Below, one piece after another: positions 1 to 7,995 of a stretch of 44,657 bases of DNA. The stretch covers positions 1-44,657 of the forward strand of contig DBTZ01000033.1 of the NCBI GenBank assembly GCA_002307315.1. The letters run 5' to 3'. The stretch is from Alphaproteobacteria bacterium UBA1303. GTDB lineage: Bacteria > Pseudomonadota > Alphaproteobacteria > Micropepsales > Micropepsaceae. The notes under the pieces were generated by a model that was not told where the DNA came from, ran no database searches, and saw nothing but the letters and a program-made list of their open reading frames with translations. The position numbers and the translations under genes are program-made. Every line of letters starts with the position of its first letter. The stretch's first letter is position 1.

Positions 1-114
1 CGAAAAGTGGGGACCGGTTTTCGGACCGGACGCGCGACGAAACAGACCAGCGCATCCCGAAAAGTGGGGACCGGTTTTCGGATCGGACGCGCGGCCAACG
101 CAACGCGCCGGAAG
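1..114. repeat. 57-bp tandem repeat, two copies, upstream of the HlyD gene
   Basis: Two head-to-tail copies start at positions 1 and 58, so the period is exactly 57 bases. Each copy holds the core CGAAAAGTGGGGACCGGTTT followed by TCGGA and a CGCGCG-rich tail. The core is an imperfect palindrome (CCGAAAA...TTTTCGG) of a kind scattered through alphaproteobacterial genomes. The second copy is more diverged at its 3' end and runs up to the ribosome-binding region of the HlyD gene at 125. The array may continue to the left of the window. The same core and period recur at 951-1215. Confidence 0.8.
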
Positions 115-124
115 GAAAGACGTC

Positions 125-949
125 ATGAGATTTCGCCGCTTGTGCTTGGTTTCTCTCTTTCTGCTCGCCGGCTGTTCGAAAGAAGACGACGGCGTCTGGC
201 TGGGATATGCCGAGGCCGATTACGTCTATGTCGCCGCGCCCGCCGCCGGCTGGGTGACCAAGTTGGATGCGGAACGCGGCGCCCAAATCGCCGCCGGCAC
301 GGCGCTGTTCACCCTCGACACCGACAACCAGACCGCCGCCCGCGATCAGGCCGAAGCCGCTATCAACGAAGCCGAAGGCCAGCTAGCCGCCGCCGTTTCC
401 AGTCGGGATCTTTCTGCCAAGGAACTCAAGCGGCAGAAGGCGCTGTTCAAATCCAACGCCACCACCAAACAATTGCTCGACCAAGCGCAGGCGGGCTTTG
501 CATCCGCCGAAGCGACGGTAGAGCAGATTCAGGCATCGCTGAGGTCCACCCGCGCGGCACTGGCGAACGCCGCTTACAATCTGTCGCAGCGAACCGTCGT
601 CGCGCGAGCGTCCGGCCAGGTCCAGGACATCTATTTTCGCACCGGTGAATATGCAGCGGCGCAAACCCCGGTGATTTCGCTGCTGCCGCCGAAGAATGTC
701 TATGTCCGTTTCTTCGTACCGGAAGGCGAATATGCCAAGCTTAAGCTGGGCCTGAAGGTAAAGGTAACCTGCGACGGCTGCCGGCCGATTGTCGCCACCG
801 TCACCTTCATCGCTTCCGCCTATGAATATGCGCCGCCGGTGGTGTTCTCGATCAAGAGCCGCGACAAGCTGGTGTTCAAGGTCGAAGCGCGCCTGCCCGG
901 CGGGCTGCCGTTGCATCCCGGCCAGCCGGTCGATGTGCGGCCGCTATGA
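125..949 (+). CDS. HlyD-family efflux adaptor (membrane fusion protein), lipoprotein
   Basis: This is the periplasmic adaptor of an ABC exporter of the YbhG/YhiI type. It links the inner-membrane ABC pump to an outer-membrane channel. The 274-residue protein begins with a short lipoprotein signal ending in the lipobox LAGC (Cys17), so it should be lipid-anchored. A first beta-barrel/lipoyl half (about residues 30-70, with PAAGWVTKL) is followed by a long Ala/Glu/Gln-rich coiled-coil hairpin (about 75-155). A second lipoyl half then contains ARASGQVQDIYFRTGEY. The stop overlaps the ATG of the following ATPase gene (ATGA), so translation is probably coupled. The substrate cannot be read from the sequence. 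The start is supported by the GGAAGGAA purine run just upstream. Confidence 0.85.
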   Translation: MRFRRLCLVSLFLLAGCSKEDDGVWLGYAEADYVYVAAPAAGWVTKLDAERGAQIAAGTALFTLDTDNQTAARDQAEAAINEAEGQLAAAVSSRDLSAKELKRQKALFKSNATTKQLLDQAQAGFASAEATVEQIQASLRSTRAALANAAYNLSQRTVVARASGQVQDIYFRTGEYAAAQTPVISLLPPKNVYVRFFVPEGEYAKLKLGLKVKVTCDGCRPIVATVTFIASAYEYAPPVVFSIKSRDKLVFKVEARLPGGLPLHPGQPVDVRPL

Positions 950-2160
950 GCGCGCCCCGAAAAGTGGGAACCGGTTTTCGGATCAGGCGCGCGAACAGCC
1001 AAGCGGGCGCGCCCCAAAGTACGGAGACCGGTTTTCGGATCAGGCGCGCGAACAGCCAAGCGGGCGCGCCCCAAAGTACGGAGACCGGTTTTCGGAGCAG
1101 GCGCGCGAACAGCCAAGCGGGCACGTCCCAAAGTACGGAGACCGGTTTTCGGAGCAGGCGCGCGAACAGCCAAGCGGGCGCGCCCCAAAGTACGGAGACC
1201 GGTTTTCGGAGCGGGAGCGACGGCGCGGACGGCGATGGTCCGCCATTCGCCGTCGATGTGCGCGGGCTGACCAAGCGCTTCGGCCATAAGGTGGCGGTGA
1301 ACAATATCGACATCGCCATCCCCACGGGCGAGGTGTGGGGGTTTCTCGGCCCCAACGGTTCGGGCAAGACCACCACCATCCGCATGCTGTGCGGGCTGCT
1401 CGAGGCCGACGAGGGCGAAGGCACCTGTCTGGGCTACGATTTTCGCCAGCAAAGCGAACAGATCAAGCGCGAGACCGGCTACATGACTCAGAAGTTCAGC
1501 TTCTGGGAAGATTTGTCGATTCGCGAAAATCTCGATTTTGTGGCGCGGCTCTATCGGCTACCCGACCGGCGCAAGCTGGTCGAGGCGACACTGGAAGATC
1601 TGGGGCTTTTCCACCGCCGGCACCAGATGGCGGGCGAGTTGTCCGGCGGCTGGAAGCAGCGTTTGGCGCTTGCCGCCTGCATGCTGCATGCGCCGAAACT
1701 GCTGCTGCTCGACGAACCGACGGCGGGCGTCGATCCCAAGGCGCGGCGCGATTTCTGGGATCAGATCCATCAATTGTCCGGGCGAGGCATCACCGTGCTG
1801 GTCTCGACCCATTACATGGACGAAGCCGAGCGGTGCGACCGCATCGTTTACATCAACGTCGGCCATCTGATCGCCAAGGGCACGGTGGCGGAAATCATCG
1901 AAAACTCCGGCCTTATTACCTTTACCGTGGCCGGGGACGGCGCGCGCAAGCTGGCGGAAAAATTGCGGGGGGCGCCCGGCGTCGAATTCGTCGCTTTTTT
2001 CGGCGCGAAACTTCATGTCAGCGGCTACGACCGTTCGCTTCTCGAGGCGGCGCTGGCGTCGTTCGCCGGCGATAGCGATCTGATTATCGGCGAGGCCGCG
2101 ACCAGTCTGGAGGATGTGTTCATTCAACTGCAACAGAATCGCCGGGGGGATACGCCATGA
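946..2160 (+). CDS. ABC exporter ATPase with a repeat-encoded N-terminal extension
   Basis: This is the ATP-binding subunit of an ABC-2 type exporter, paired with the adaptor before it and the permease after it. The nucleotide-binding domain starts near residue 101. It shows Walker A GPNGSGKTT (about 135-143), signature LSGGWKQR, Walker B LLLLDEPTAGVD and switch histidine STHYMDEAE. The first 90 or so residues are unusual: they are encoded by in-frame 57-bp repeats and read as 19-residue units such as STETGFRSRRANSQAG, rich in Arg and Ser. The annotated ATG overlaps the upstream stop, and MSAP would be a normal start for the family, so the repeats seem to have expanded just behind the native start. 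A GTG at 1258 could restart translation past the repeats. Only one ATPase domain is present, whereas YbhF has two. Confidence 0.88.
   Translation: MSAPRKVGTGFRIRRANSQAGAPQSTETGFRIRRANSQAGAPQSTETGFRSRRANSQAGTSQSTETGFRSRRANSQAGAPQSTETGFRSGSDGADGDGPPFAVDVRGLTKRFGHKVAVNNIDIAIPTGEVWGFLGPNGSGKTTTIRMLCGLLEADEGEGTCLGYDFRQQSEQIKRETGYMTQKFSFWEDLSIRENLDFVARLYRLPDRRKLVEATLEDLGLFHRRHQMAGELSGGWKQRLALAACMLHAPKLLLLDEPTAGVDPKARRDFWDQIHQLSGRGITVLVSTHYMDEAERCDRIVYINVGHLIAKGTVAEIIENSGLITFTVAGDGARKLAEKLRGAPGVEFVAFFGAKLHVSGYDRSLLEAALASFAGDSDLIIGEAATSLEDVFIQLQQNRRGDTP
951..1215. repeat. 57-bp tandem repeat array, about 4.7 units, inside a coding region
   Basis: Units begin at 951, 1008, 1065 and 1122, with a partial unit at 1179-1215. 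The first unit keeps the palindromic core CCGAAAAGTGGGAACCGG followed by TTTTCGG. Later units carry the altered core CCAAAGTACGGAGACCGG and are nearly identical to one another, which points to recent local amplification of the altered copy. Because 57 is a multiple of three, the ATPase reading frame stays open. The unit length and core match the array at 1-114. Confidence 0.92.
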
Positions 2161-3305
2161 GGTTCCCCCTCGCCGATCGTTTTTCGCTTGCCCGCGTCGG
2201 CGCCATATTGATCAAGGAAACGCTGCAAATGATGCGCGACCGGCTGACCATCGGCCTGTTGATCGGCATCCCGCTGATGCAGCTTCTCTTGTTCGGCTAC
2301 GCCATCAACATGGTGCCCAAACATCTGACCACCGTGGTAACGGTGGCCGATTCCGGCCCCTTCGCCAATTCCATCGTCGCGGCCCTCAAGAATTCCGAAT
2401 TTTTCGACATCGTCGCCGCCACCCATTCGCCGAAAACCGCGCGCGACATGGTGGCGGCAGGAAAGGCGACGTTCGCCGTGGAGATACCGGCGAACTTCTC
2501 GCGCGATCTGATCCGCGGGGCGGCGCCCGAGGTGGCGGTCGAAGCCGACGCCACCGACCCGGCGGCCGGTTCCTATGCCATCGCCGCACTGTCGAGGCTT
2601 TTGGACAGCGCCTTGCGCGACGATCTGGTCGGCCCCTTAAAAATCCGCGCCCCCGCCGCCCCGTCCTATACCGTGGTCGTCCACCAGCTCTACAACCCGG
2701 AAAACATCACCCAGTACAATATCGTGCCGGGCCTTTTGGGCGTCATTCTCACCCTGACGATGGTGTTGGCCACCTCGGTGGCGCTAACCCGCGAGCGCGA
2801 GCGCGGCACCTACGAAAACCTGCTCGCCATGCCGACTCATCCGTTCGAAATCATGGTCGGCAAGATCGTGCCCAACATTTTCGTCGGCGTCGTTCAGAGC
2901 GCTCTGATACTCATCGTGGCCCGTACGCTGTTCCATGTGCCGATGATCGGCTCGCTCGGGCTTTTGGCCGGGGCGTCGGTGGTCTACATCGCCGCCTTGC
3001 TGGCGGTCGGCTACACCTTCTCGACCGTCGCCAAGAACCAGCTTCAAGCGATGCAGATGACGTTCATGTTCCTGTTGCCCTCTATCATGCTGTCGGGGTT
3101 CATCTTTCCCTTCCGCGGCATGCCGGAATGGGCGCAGGCTCTGGGCGAAGTGCTGCCGATAACCCATTTTTTGCGCATCGTGCGCGGCATTTTGCTCAAG
3201 GGTAACGGTTTAGGCGAAATTCTACCGGAAATCTGGCCTATGGTTCTGTTTTTGTTCGTCGCAGGCACGGTTGCCGTTCGCCGATTCCGCCGAACCCTGG
3301 ACTAA
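2157..3305 (+). CDS. ABC-2 type exporter permease
   Basis: This is the membrane subunit of the exporter encoded by the three-gene operon. The 382-residue protein has the ABC-2 layout seen in YhhJ/YbhR. One N-terminal membrane helix (about residues 30-50, LTIGLLIGIPLMQLLLFGYA) precedes a periplasmic domain of about 130 residues. Five more helices follow from about residue 190, with the conserved cytosolic stretch TRERERGTYENLLAMP between helices 2 and 3. The gene overlaps the ATPase stop by four bases (ATGA), so the operon is tightly coupled. It is the last gene of the unit; 132 bases separate it from the next gene. Confidence 0.9.
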   Translation: MRFPLADRFSLARVGAILIKETLQMMRDRLTIGLLIGIPLMQLLLFGYAINMVPKHLTTVVTVADSGPFANSIVAALKNSEFFDIVAATHSPKTARDMVAAGKATFAVEIPANFSRDLIRGAAPEVAVEADATDPAAGSYAIAALSRLLDSALRDDLVGPLKIRAPAAPSYTVVVHQLYNPENITQYNIVPGLLGVILTLTMVLATSVALTRERERGTYENLLAMPTHPFEIMVGKIVPNIFVGVVQSALILIVARTLFHVPMIGSLGLLAGASVVYIAALLAVGYTFSTVAKNQLQAMQMTFMFLLPSIMLSGFIFPFRGMPEWAQALGEVLPITHFLRIVRGILLKGNGLGEILPEIWPMVLFLFVAGTVAVRRFRRTLD

Positions 3306-3364
3306 CCTTCCGCCCCGTGGGATATTTAGCGCGGTAAAGGCGTTGCAAATCCGGCTTCGGAGTT

Positions 3365-3381
3365 AATCTTGATTTAAGATT
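3365..3381. promoter_or_regulatory. AT-rich dyad upstream of the glycosyltransferase gene
   Basis: AATCTT-GATTT-AAGATT is a perfect 6-bp inverted repeat in an AT-rich patch, 57 bases before the chosen start of the glycosyltransferase gene. It could be an operator or part of a promoter. I cannot name a regulator and no convincing -35/-10 pair stands out. Confidence 0.3.
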
Positions 3382-3437
3382 TCCGCTCCGTCCGGGTGGG
3401 CGTTTGCGCTACAACATGTGTGGGGGCAGCGGTCCAG

Positions 3438-4901
3438 ATGTTAGGCCAGATTTCAGCCATGTCGGAATTTCTGCAATACGGTTTGGCTGCGGTTCTGCTG
3501 TTGTTGACGGTGCTGTCCACGCAATTGGTCGTACTCGGCCTCCTGCGTCTTCTGCTGCCCGAACGACGCTTGCGCATGCCTCCTCTGCCCGACGAGGCGC
3601 TGCCCGATGTCGTGGTCCAATTGCCGGTACGCAACGAAGGTTCGCTGGCCCTGCGGGTGGCGGCGGCAGCGGCGCGGATGGATTGGCCGGCCGACAAGCT
3701 GGAAATTCAGGTGCTCGACGACGGCGATGCCGATTTCCACGAAGCCTTGAAACAATCGGTTTTGGACGTCGTGCCGCCGGGGACCAAGATTAGCGTGCTG
3801 CGCCGGGGCGAACGGACCGGTTTCAAGGCCGGCAACCTGGCCTTCGGCCTTAAGCATTCTCAGGCCCCGTTTGCGGCGGTGTTCGACGCCGATTTCATAC
3901 CGCCGCGGGATTTCTTGCGCCGCACCGTGCCGGCGCTGGTCGCCGATTCCGAATTGTGCTTCGTCCAGGCGCGCTGGGGCCATGCCAACCGCAATTGCAA
4001 CTGGCTGACCCGGGCGCAAGGTTTCCTGCTCGATTCCCATTTTGCCGTCGAACAAGAAGCGCGCTTCCGCGCCGGGTTGCCGATGTCGTTCAACGGTACC
4101 GCCGGGGTATGGCGGCGCGAGGCGATCGAAAATGCCGGCGGCTGGACCGGCGATACTCTGACCGAAGACCTCGATTTGTCGATGCGCTGCGCGATGCACG
4201 GCTGGCGCATGGCCTATGTCAAGGATCTGGAAGTGCCGGCGGAACTGCCGGAAACCGCCGCCGCGTGGCATGCCCAGCAGGCGCGCTGGACCAAGGGGCA
4301 CGCGCAATGCGCCCGCAAGCTGGTTCCCGCCATTCTCGCCAGCCGCCTGCCGCTGGCCCACAAGCTGGCGATGTGCCTGCAGATGTGCCAGTTCTCCTTC
4401 TACACCCTGGCTTTCGTCAGCGCCGTGATCGGCCTGATGCTGATGGCGATCGATGCGGTGTACATGCCAAGCGTCGGGGCGTTCGGTCTGTTCGTCACCA
4501 CCTTCGGCATCGGGGTCAGCTTCGGCTACCTTTTCCTCGGCCAGAAACTTTTGAATCGCCATCGCATGATCGGGCTGCACCGTTCGCTGCTGCTGGCCGT
4601 GATATTCCCCAGCGGGTTGATTTTGTCGAACACCAAGGCGACGTTCGAGGCCTTCTTCTCGTCGCAGATGTCGTTCACCCGCACCTTGCGTGCCGGCGAA
4701 CGCTATGCCGGCGGCTGGCGCGGAACCGCCGAACTGATCGCCGGCGTTTTTCTGCCGGTCTTCGCCATCGCCGAACAGCCATGGAGTGCGCCGTTTTTCA
4801 CCATAGCGGTGGCGGGGCTGGTATCGATCGGGGCAATGGGATTTTCCGGGACTCTGCCGCGCAGCCAACGCCAAGAGGTTCGCCGGTTGTCCGGGGAATG
4901 A
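3438..4901 (+). CDS. Membrane glycosyltransferase, family GT2 (cellulose/mannan synthase-like)
   Basis: The product is a processive-type GT2 glycosyltransferase of the inner membrane, probably making an exported or surface polysaccharide from a nucleotide sugar. An N-terminal helix precedes a cytosolic catalytic region. There VLDDGDAD, the DAD metal-binding motif (FDADFIPP), TEDLDLSMR and QQARWTKG give the classic D, DxD, TED and QxxRW set. Three to five membrane helices follow in the C-terminal third. The layout resembles CslA/CsbB-like synthases. The start is uncertain: ATG 3438 has GGGGGC about 10 bases upstream, while ATG 3459 (MSEFLQYG) also suits the family. A weak hairpin overlaps the stop codon (4893-4913). 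No partner genes lie next to it, so the polymer is unknown. Confidence 0.85.
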   Translation: MLGQISAMSEFLQYGLAAVLLLLTVLSTQLVVLGLLRLLLPERRLRMPPLPDEALPDVVVQLPVRNEGSLALRVAAAAARMDWPADKLEIQVLDDGDADFHEALKQSVLDVVPPGTKISVLRRGERTGFKAGNLAFGLKHSQAPFAAVFDADFIPPRDFLRRTVPALVADSELCFVQARWGHANRNCNWLTRAQGFLLDSHFAVEQEARFRAGLPMSFNGTAGVWRREAIENAGGWTGDTLTEDLDLSMRCAMHGWRMAYVKDLEVPAELPETAAAWHAQQARWTKGHAQCARKLVPAILASRLPLAHKLAMCLQMCQFSFYTLAFVSAVIGLMLMAIDAVYMPSVGAFGLFVTTFGIGVSFGYLFLGQKLLNRHRMIGLHRSLLLAVIFPSGLILSNTKATFEAFFSSQMSFTRTLRAGERYAGGWRGTAELIAGVFLPVFAIAEQPWSAPFFTIAVAGLVSIGAMGFSGTLPRSQRQEVRRLSGE

Positions 4902-5058
4902 CGGTTAATTCCCGGGCCCCCGCCCGCAGGGCCACATAGGCGCGGCCGGCACCAGCGGAAAAATTGAATAGAATTTGAACGAATGGGCTAACCTGGTTTT
5001 GATCCCGGCCCTATATAAAGGGGACAACGGCTGCTGCCGCAAACAAGGCAGTTGGGTG

Positions 5059-5676
5059 ATGGTGGGTATAGAATTAAAACATGCGGCGGCAGCCGTGTTT
5101 CTTTTTGCTTTGGCCGGATGCGCCGGTGCGCCGGATCGATATGGCGGCGCCCCCCGCCCCGGCGGAACGTCCGGCACCACCGAACAAGGCGGCCCGCTGC
5201 AATGCGTGCCATATGCGCGCGAAAAATCCGGCATCCTCATCTACGGCGACGCCTACACCTGGTGGGATCAGGCCGAGCGCCGCTACACGCGCGGATACGA
5301 GCCGTCGGCCGGTTCCGTCATGGTGCTATACGAATATGCCGGTCCGCGGCACGCTCACGTAGCGGTGGTCACGCGCATCGTCTCGGATCGTGAAATCCGC
5401 GTCGATCACGCCAACTGGCTCAGCAACGGAGCGATCTACGAAAACAACCCGGTCCTCGACGTCAGCCCGGATAACGATTGGAGCCAGGTCAGGGTTTTCA
5501 ACATTCCCGCCGGCATTTGGGGCAGCCGGATTTACCCCGTGCAGGGGTTCATCCTGCCGACCCGCCCTGAGCCGCGCGACGAGGACCGGCTGGTGGCCAA
5601 GATTCGCGATACGCTGAACGATGCCGACGGCGATACGGAAACCGGCGAGGACGACGACGCCGACAATTCGTATTGA
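5059..5676 (+). CDS. CHAP-domain lipoprotein, probable peptidoglycan amidase/peptidase
   Basis: The product is a 205-residue exported protein. Its signal peptide ends at a lipobox-like LAGCAG (Cys about residue 20), and it carries a CHAP (NlpC/P60-like) domain. The candidate catalytic Cys lies in LQCVPYARE and the His in RHAHVAVV, followed by IRVDHANW, which is typical of alphaproteobacterial CHAP proteins. These enzymes usually cut peptidoglycan cross-links or stem peptides. The C-terminal tail is acidic (TGEDDDADNSY). The frame is open further upstream to 4975, but ATG 5059 gives a proper signal peptide. No operon partner is evident. Confidence 0.75.
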   Translation: MVGIELKHAAAAVFLFALAGCAGAPDRYGGAPRPGGTSGTTEQGGPLQCVPYAREKSGILIYGDAYTWWDQAERRYTRGYEPSAGSVMVLYEYAGPRHAHVAVVTRIVSDREIRVDHANWLSNGAIYENNPVLDVSPDNDWSQVRVFNIPAGIWGSRIYPVQGFILPTRPEPRDEDRLVAKIRDTLNDADGDTETGEDDDADNSY

Positions 5677-5862
5677 AATTCAATCGTTTGGTATTTTTAT
5701 GCGCAACCGGCGGCATGGCTCTTTGTCGGCGCGGCGCAGCGGACTATCTTCTCGCCCGGAAATGATTACAAACTCAACCGCCGTACCGCGCAACGGCGGA
5801 AAAATCCGAACGGCCCGCATTGGTTCGCCATCCCGTCAACGGACAGCCATAGTTCGACATAC

Positions 5863-7824
5863 GTGAAACCGGATACCTCTCACACGCCCGGCGAAGAGTC
5901 GGAAAACGATCCCCTGGCGGGAGTAGCCGCATCGTCGGGCGGACGGACCCACCACGAGCAGGCAACCGGCAAGCGCCAATGGGGGCTGACGCTGGCGGCG
6001 CTGGGCGTGGTCTATGGCGACATCGGTACCAGCCCTTTGTATGCCCTTCGCGAATCGGCGCTGGCAGCGGGTGCGCATGTAGCGATGCAAGATGCGATCT
6101 TCGGTGTGGTGTCGCTGATCGTCTGGGCATTGATTGTTGTCGTGACGTTGAAATACGTCGTTTTGATCATGCGCGCCGACAACGACGGCGAAGGCGGCAT
6201 TATCGCGCTGGCATCTCTGGCCCATCGGGCAAAAGGTCTCGACAAGCGGGTAAAATACGCCATCGGCATCGCCTCGATTCTCGGCTTGGCCCTGTTCTTC
6301 GGCGACGGCATGCTGACCCCGGCGATCTCGGTGTTGAGCGCGGTGGAAGGCATCGCGGTCGAAAGCAAGACCTTCCAGCCCCTGGTGCTGCCGTTGGCGC
6401 TGGCGGTGCTATTCGGCCTGTTCGCCATCCAATCGCGCGGGACTGCGCGCGTCGGCAGACTGTTCGGCCCGATCATGCTGGCGTGGTTTATCGTGCTGGG
6501 CGCGATGGGGCTGTATTCGATCGTCCGCACCCCGCAGATCCTGGCGGCGCTCAGCCCGCATTATGCGTTGCTGCTGTTTATCGAAGAACCGTGGACCGCT
6601 TTCGTCGCCCTCGGTTCGATCGTGCTGGCGGTCACCGGTTGCGAAACGCTGTATGCCGACATGGGCCATTTCGGCAAAGGCCCCATTCGCCGCGCTTGGC
6701 TCGGCATCGTGTTCCCGGCGCTGCTGCTCACCTATTTCGGCCAAGGCGCGGCGGTTTTGCGCGATCCTTCGGGCGCCTCCAGCGTGTTTTATGCCTTGGC
6801 GCCGCACTGGGCGCATTATCCGCTGGTTCTATTGGCCACCATCGCCACCGTGATCGCCTCGCAGGCGGTGATCTCCGGCGTGTTTTCGCTCACCCAGCAG
6901 GCGGTGCAGCTCGGCATGCTGCCGCGGATGGAGATCCGGCATACCTCGGCCACCGATTACGGCCAGATCTACGTGCCCCGGATGAACGGCTATCTTTGCG
7001 CCGGCGTGGTGCTGATCGTTTTGATTTTCAAGAGTTCGAACGCACTGGCGGCGGCCTACGGCATCGCCGTCACCTGCGACATGGCGCTTTCCACCACCTT
7101 GGTCGGCCTCGTTGCCGCCCGCATTTGGAAATGGAAGCTCAAGTTCGTTCTGCCGTTGTTCGCGCTGTTGGCGGCGATCGATCTGTCGTTTTTGTCGTCG
7201 AACGCGTTGAAGATCGCCGAGGGCGGCTGGCTGCCGTTGTTTATCGCGCTGTTCGTCTATCTGGTGATGGAGACTTGGCGTTTGGGGCGGCGAGCGCATC
7301 TCGAACGCATCCGCGATTCGGCAATGCCGCTTAGTCTGTTCCTCGAGCGTGCCGACAAGACGCCGGTTCGGGTGGCCGGCACCGCGGTTTTCCTCAGCTC
7401 CCGCACCGATGCGGTGCCCGGCGCGCTGTTGCACAATCTCAAGCACAACAAGGTGCTGCACGAACGGGTGATCCTCGCCAACGTCCAGGTCGAAGATTCG
7501 CCGTTTGTGCCGCCGGCCAAGCGCCTGGACGTCGACAAGCTGGGCAAGGGGTTCTTCGGCCTTCGCATTCATTACGGCTTCTTCGAAACCCCCGACATCG
7601 CCGGCGCGCTGGCGCAGGCGCGAGCCTATGGTCTCGCCATCGATCCCGAAACCACCACCTTTTTCATCGGCCGCGAGACCCTGGTGCCGTCCGAGCATCC
7701 CCTGTTGGGGCGCTGGCGCACCCGGCTCTACATGGTGCTGGCCGCCAACGCGTTGTCGCCGGCACGCTACTATCGTCTGCCGCCGGGACGGGTGGTCGAG
7801 TTGGGAACGCAGATCACGATATAA
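5863..7824 (+). CDS. kup: Kup-type low-affinity potassium transporter (copy 1)
   Basis: The product is a proton-coupled K+ uptake protein of the inner membrane (KUP/HAK/KT family). It has 653 residues, close to the usual 620-630. The family signature YGDIGTSPLYALRES is near residue 47, and about twelve membrane helices fill residues 45-460. A soluble C-terminal domain of about 190 residues contains VERV-type motifs. The start is GTG at 5863, giving MKPDTSHTPGEE, which parallels MKPEPNGSS in the second copy. The two kup genes are adjacent and in the same direction, and are similar along their whole length, so they derive from a tandem duplication. The 172-base gap between them suggests separate promoters. 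Confidence 0.95.
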   Translation: MKPDTSHTPGEESENDPLAGVAASSGGRTHHEQATGKRQWGLTLAALGVVYGDIGTSPLYALRESALAAGAHVAMQDAIFGVVSLIVWALIVVVTLKYVVLIMRADNDGEGGIIALASLAHRAKGLDKRVKYAIGIASILGLALFFGDGMLTPAISVLSAVEGIAVESKTFQPLVLPLALAVLFGLFAIQSRGTARVGRLFGPIMLAWFIVLGAMGLYSIVRTPQILAALSPHYALLLFIEEPWTAFVALGSIVLAVTGCETLYADMGHFGKGPIRRAWLGIVFPALLLTYFGQGAAVLRDPSGASSVFYALAPHWAHYPLVLLATIATVIASQAVISGVFSLTQQAVQLGMLPRMEIRHTSATDYGQIYVPRMNGYLCAGVVLIVLIFKSSNALAAAYGIAVTCDMALSTTLVGLVAARIWKWKLKFVLPLFALLAAIDLSFLSSNALKIAEGGWLPLFIALFVYLVMETWRLGRRAHLERIRDSAMPLSLFLERADKTPVRVAGTAVFLSSRTDAVPGALLHNLKHNKVLHERVILANVQVEDSPFVPPAKRLDVDKLGKGFFGLRIHYGFFETPDIAGALAQARAYGLAIDPETTTFFIGRETLVPSEHPLLGRWRTRLYMVLAANALSPARYYRLPPGRVVELGTQITI

Positions 7825-7874
7825 ATAAAAGTCGTTTTATACCAGTCACTTATTGTTTTTTCGGGCACTATCGC

Positions 7875-7902
7875 TTGCGTTTGCGTTGGGTGGGATTATG
7901 TT
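7875..7902 (+). promoter_or_regulatory. Possible sigma-70 promoter of the second kup gene
   Basis: TTGCGT (7875-7880) and TATGTT (7897-7902) are separated by 16 bases and match the -35 and -10 consensus at four of six positions each. They lie about 90 bases upstream of the ATG at 7996, between the two kup genes. This is a pattern match only. Confidence 0.3.
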
Positions 7903-7995
7903 CCGCCGCCCTTTGAGGTTGCCGGCTTTGCGACGCGCCGGCAGGGATAAGAATTGCGTCGCCATCAACGGGATGCGTTTAGCAACTCGATCGCC

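Noticed and set aside
7..648. Arg-rich open frame starting in the repeat array
   Set aside because: It overlaps the clear HlyD-type gene in another frame and has no domain motifs; the opening residues are only the translated repeat.
951..1215. CRISPR array
   Set aside because: Repeats are directly adjacent with no unique spacers, are nearly identical over the full 57 bases, and no cas genes are nearby.
4964..5017. Promoter for the CHAP lipoprotein (TTGAAT, TTGAAC, TATATA elements)
   Set aside because: The elements are not at workable spacing: the best -35 candidates pair with poor -10 boxes, and TATATA lacks a -35.
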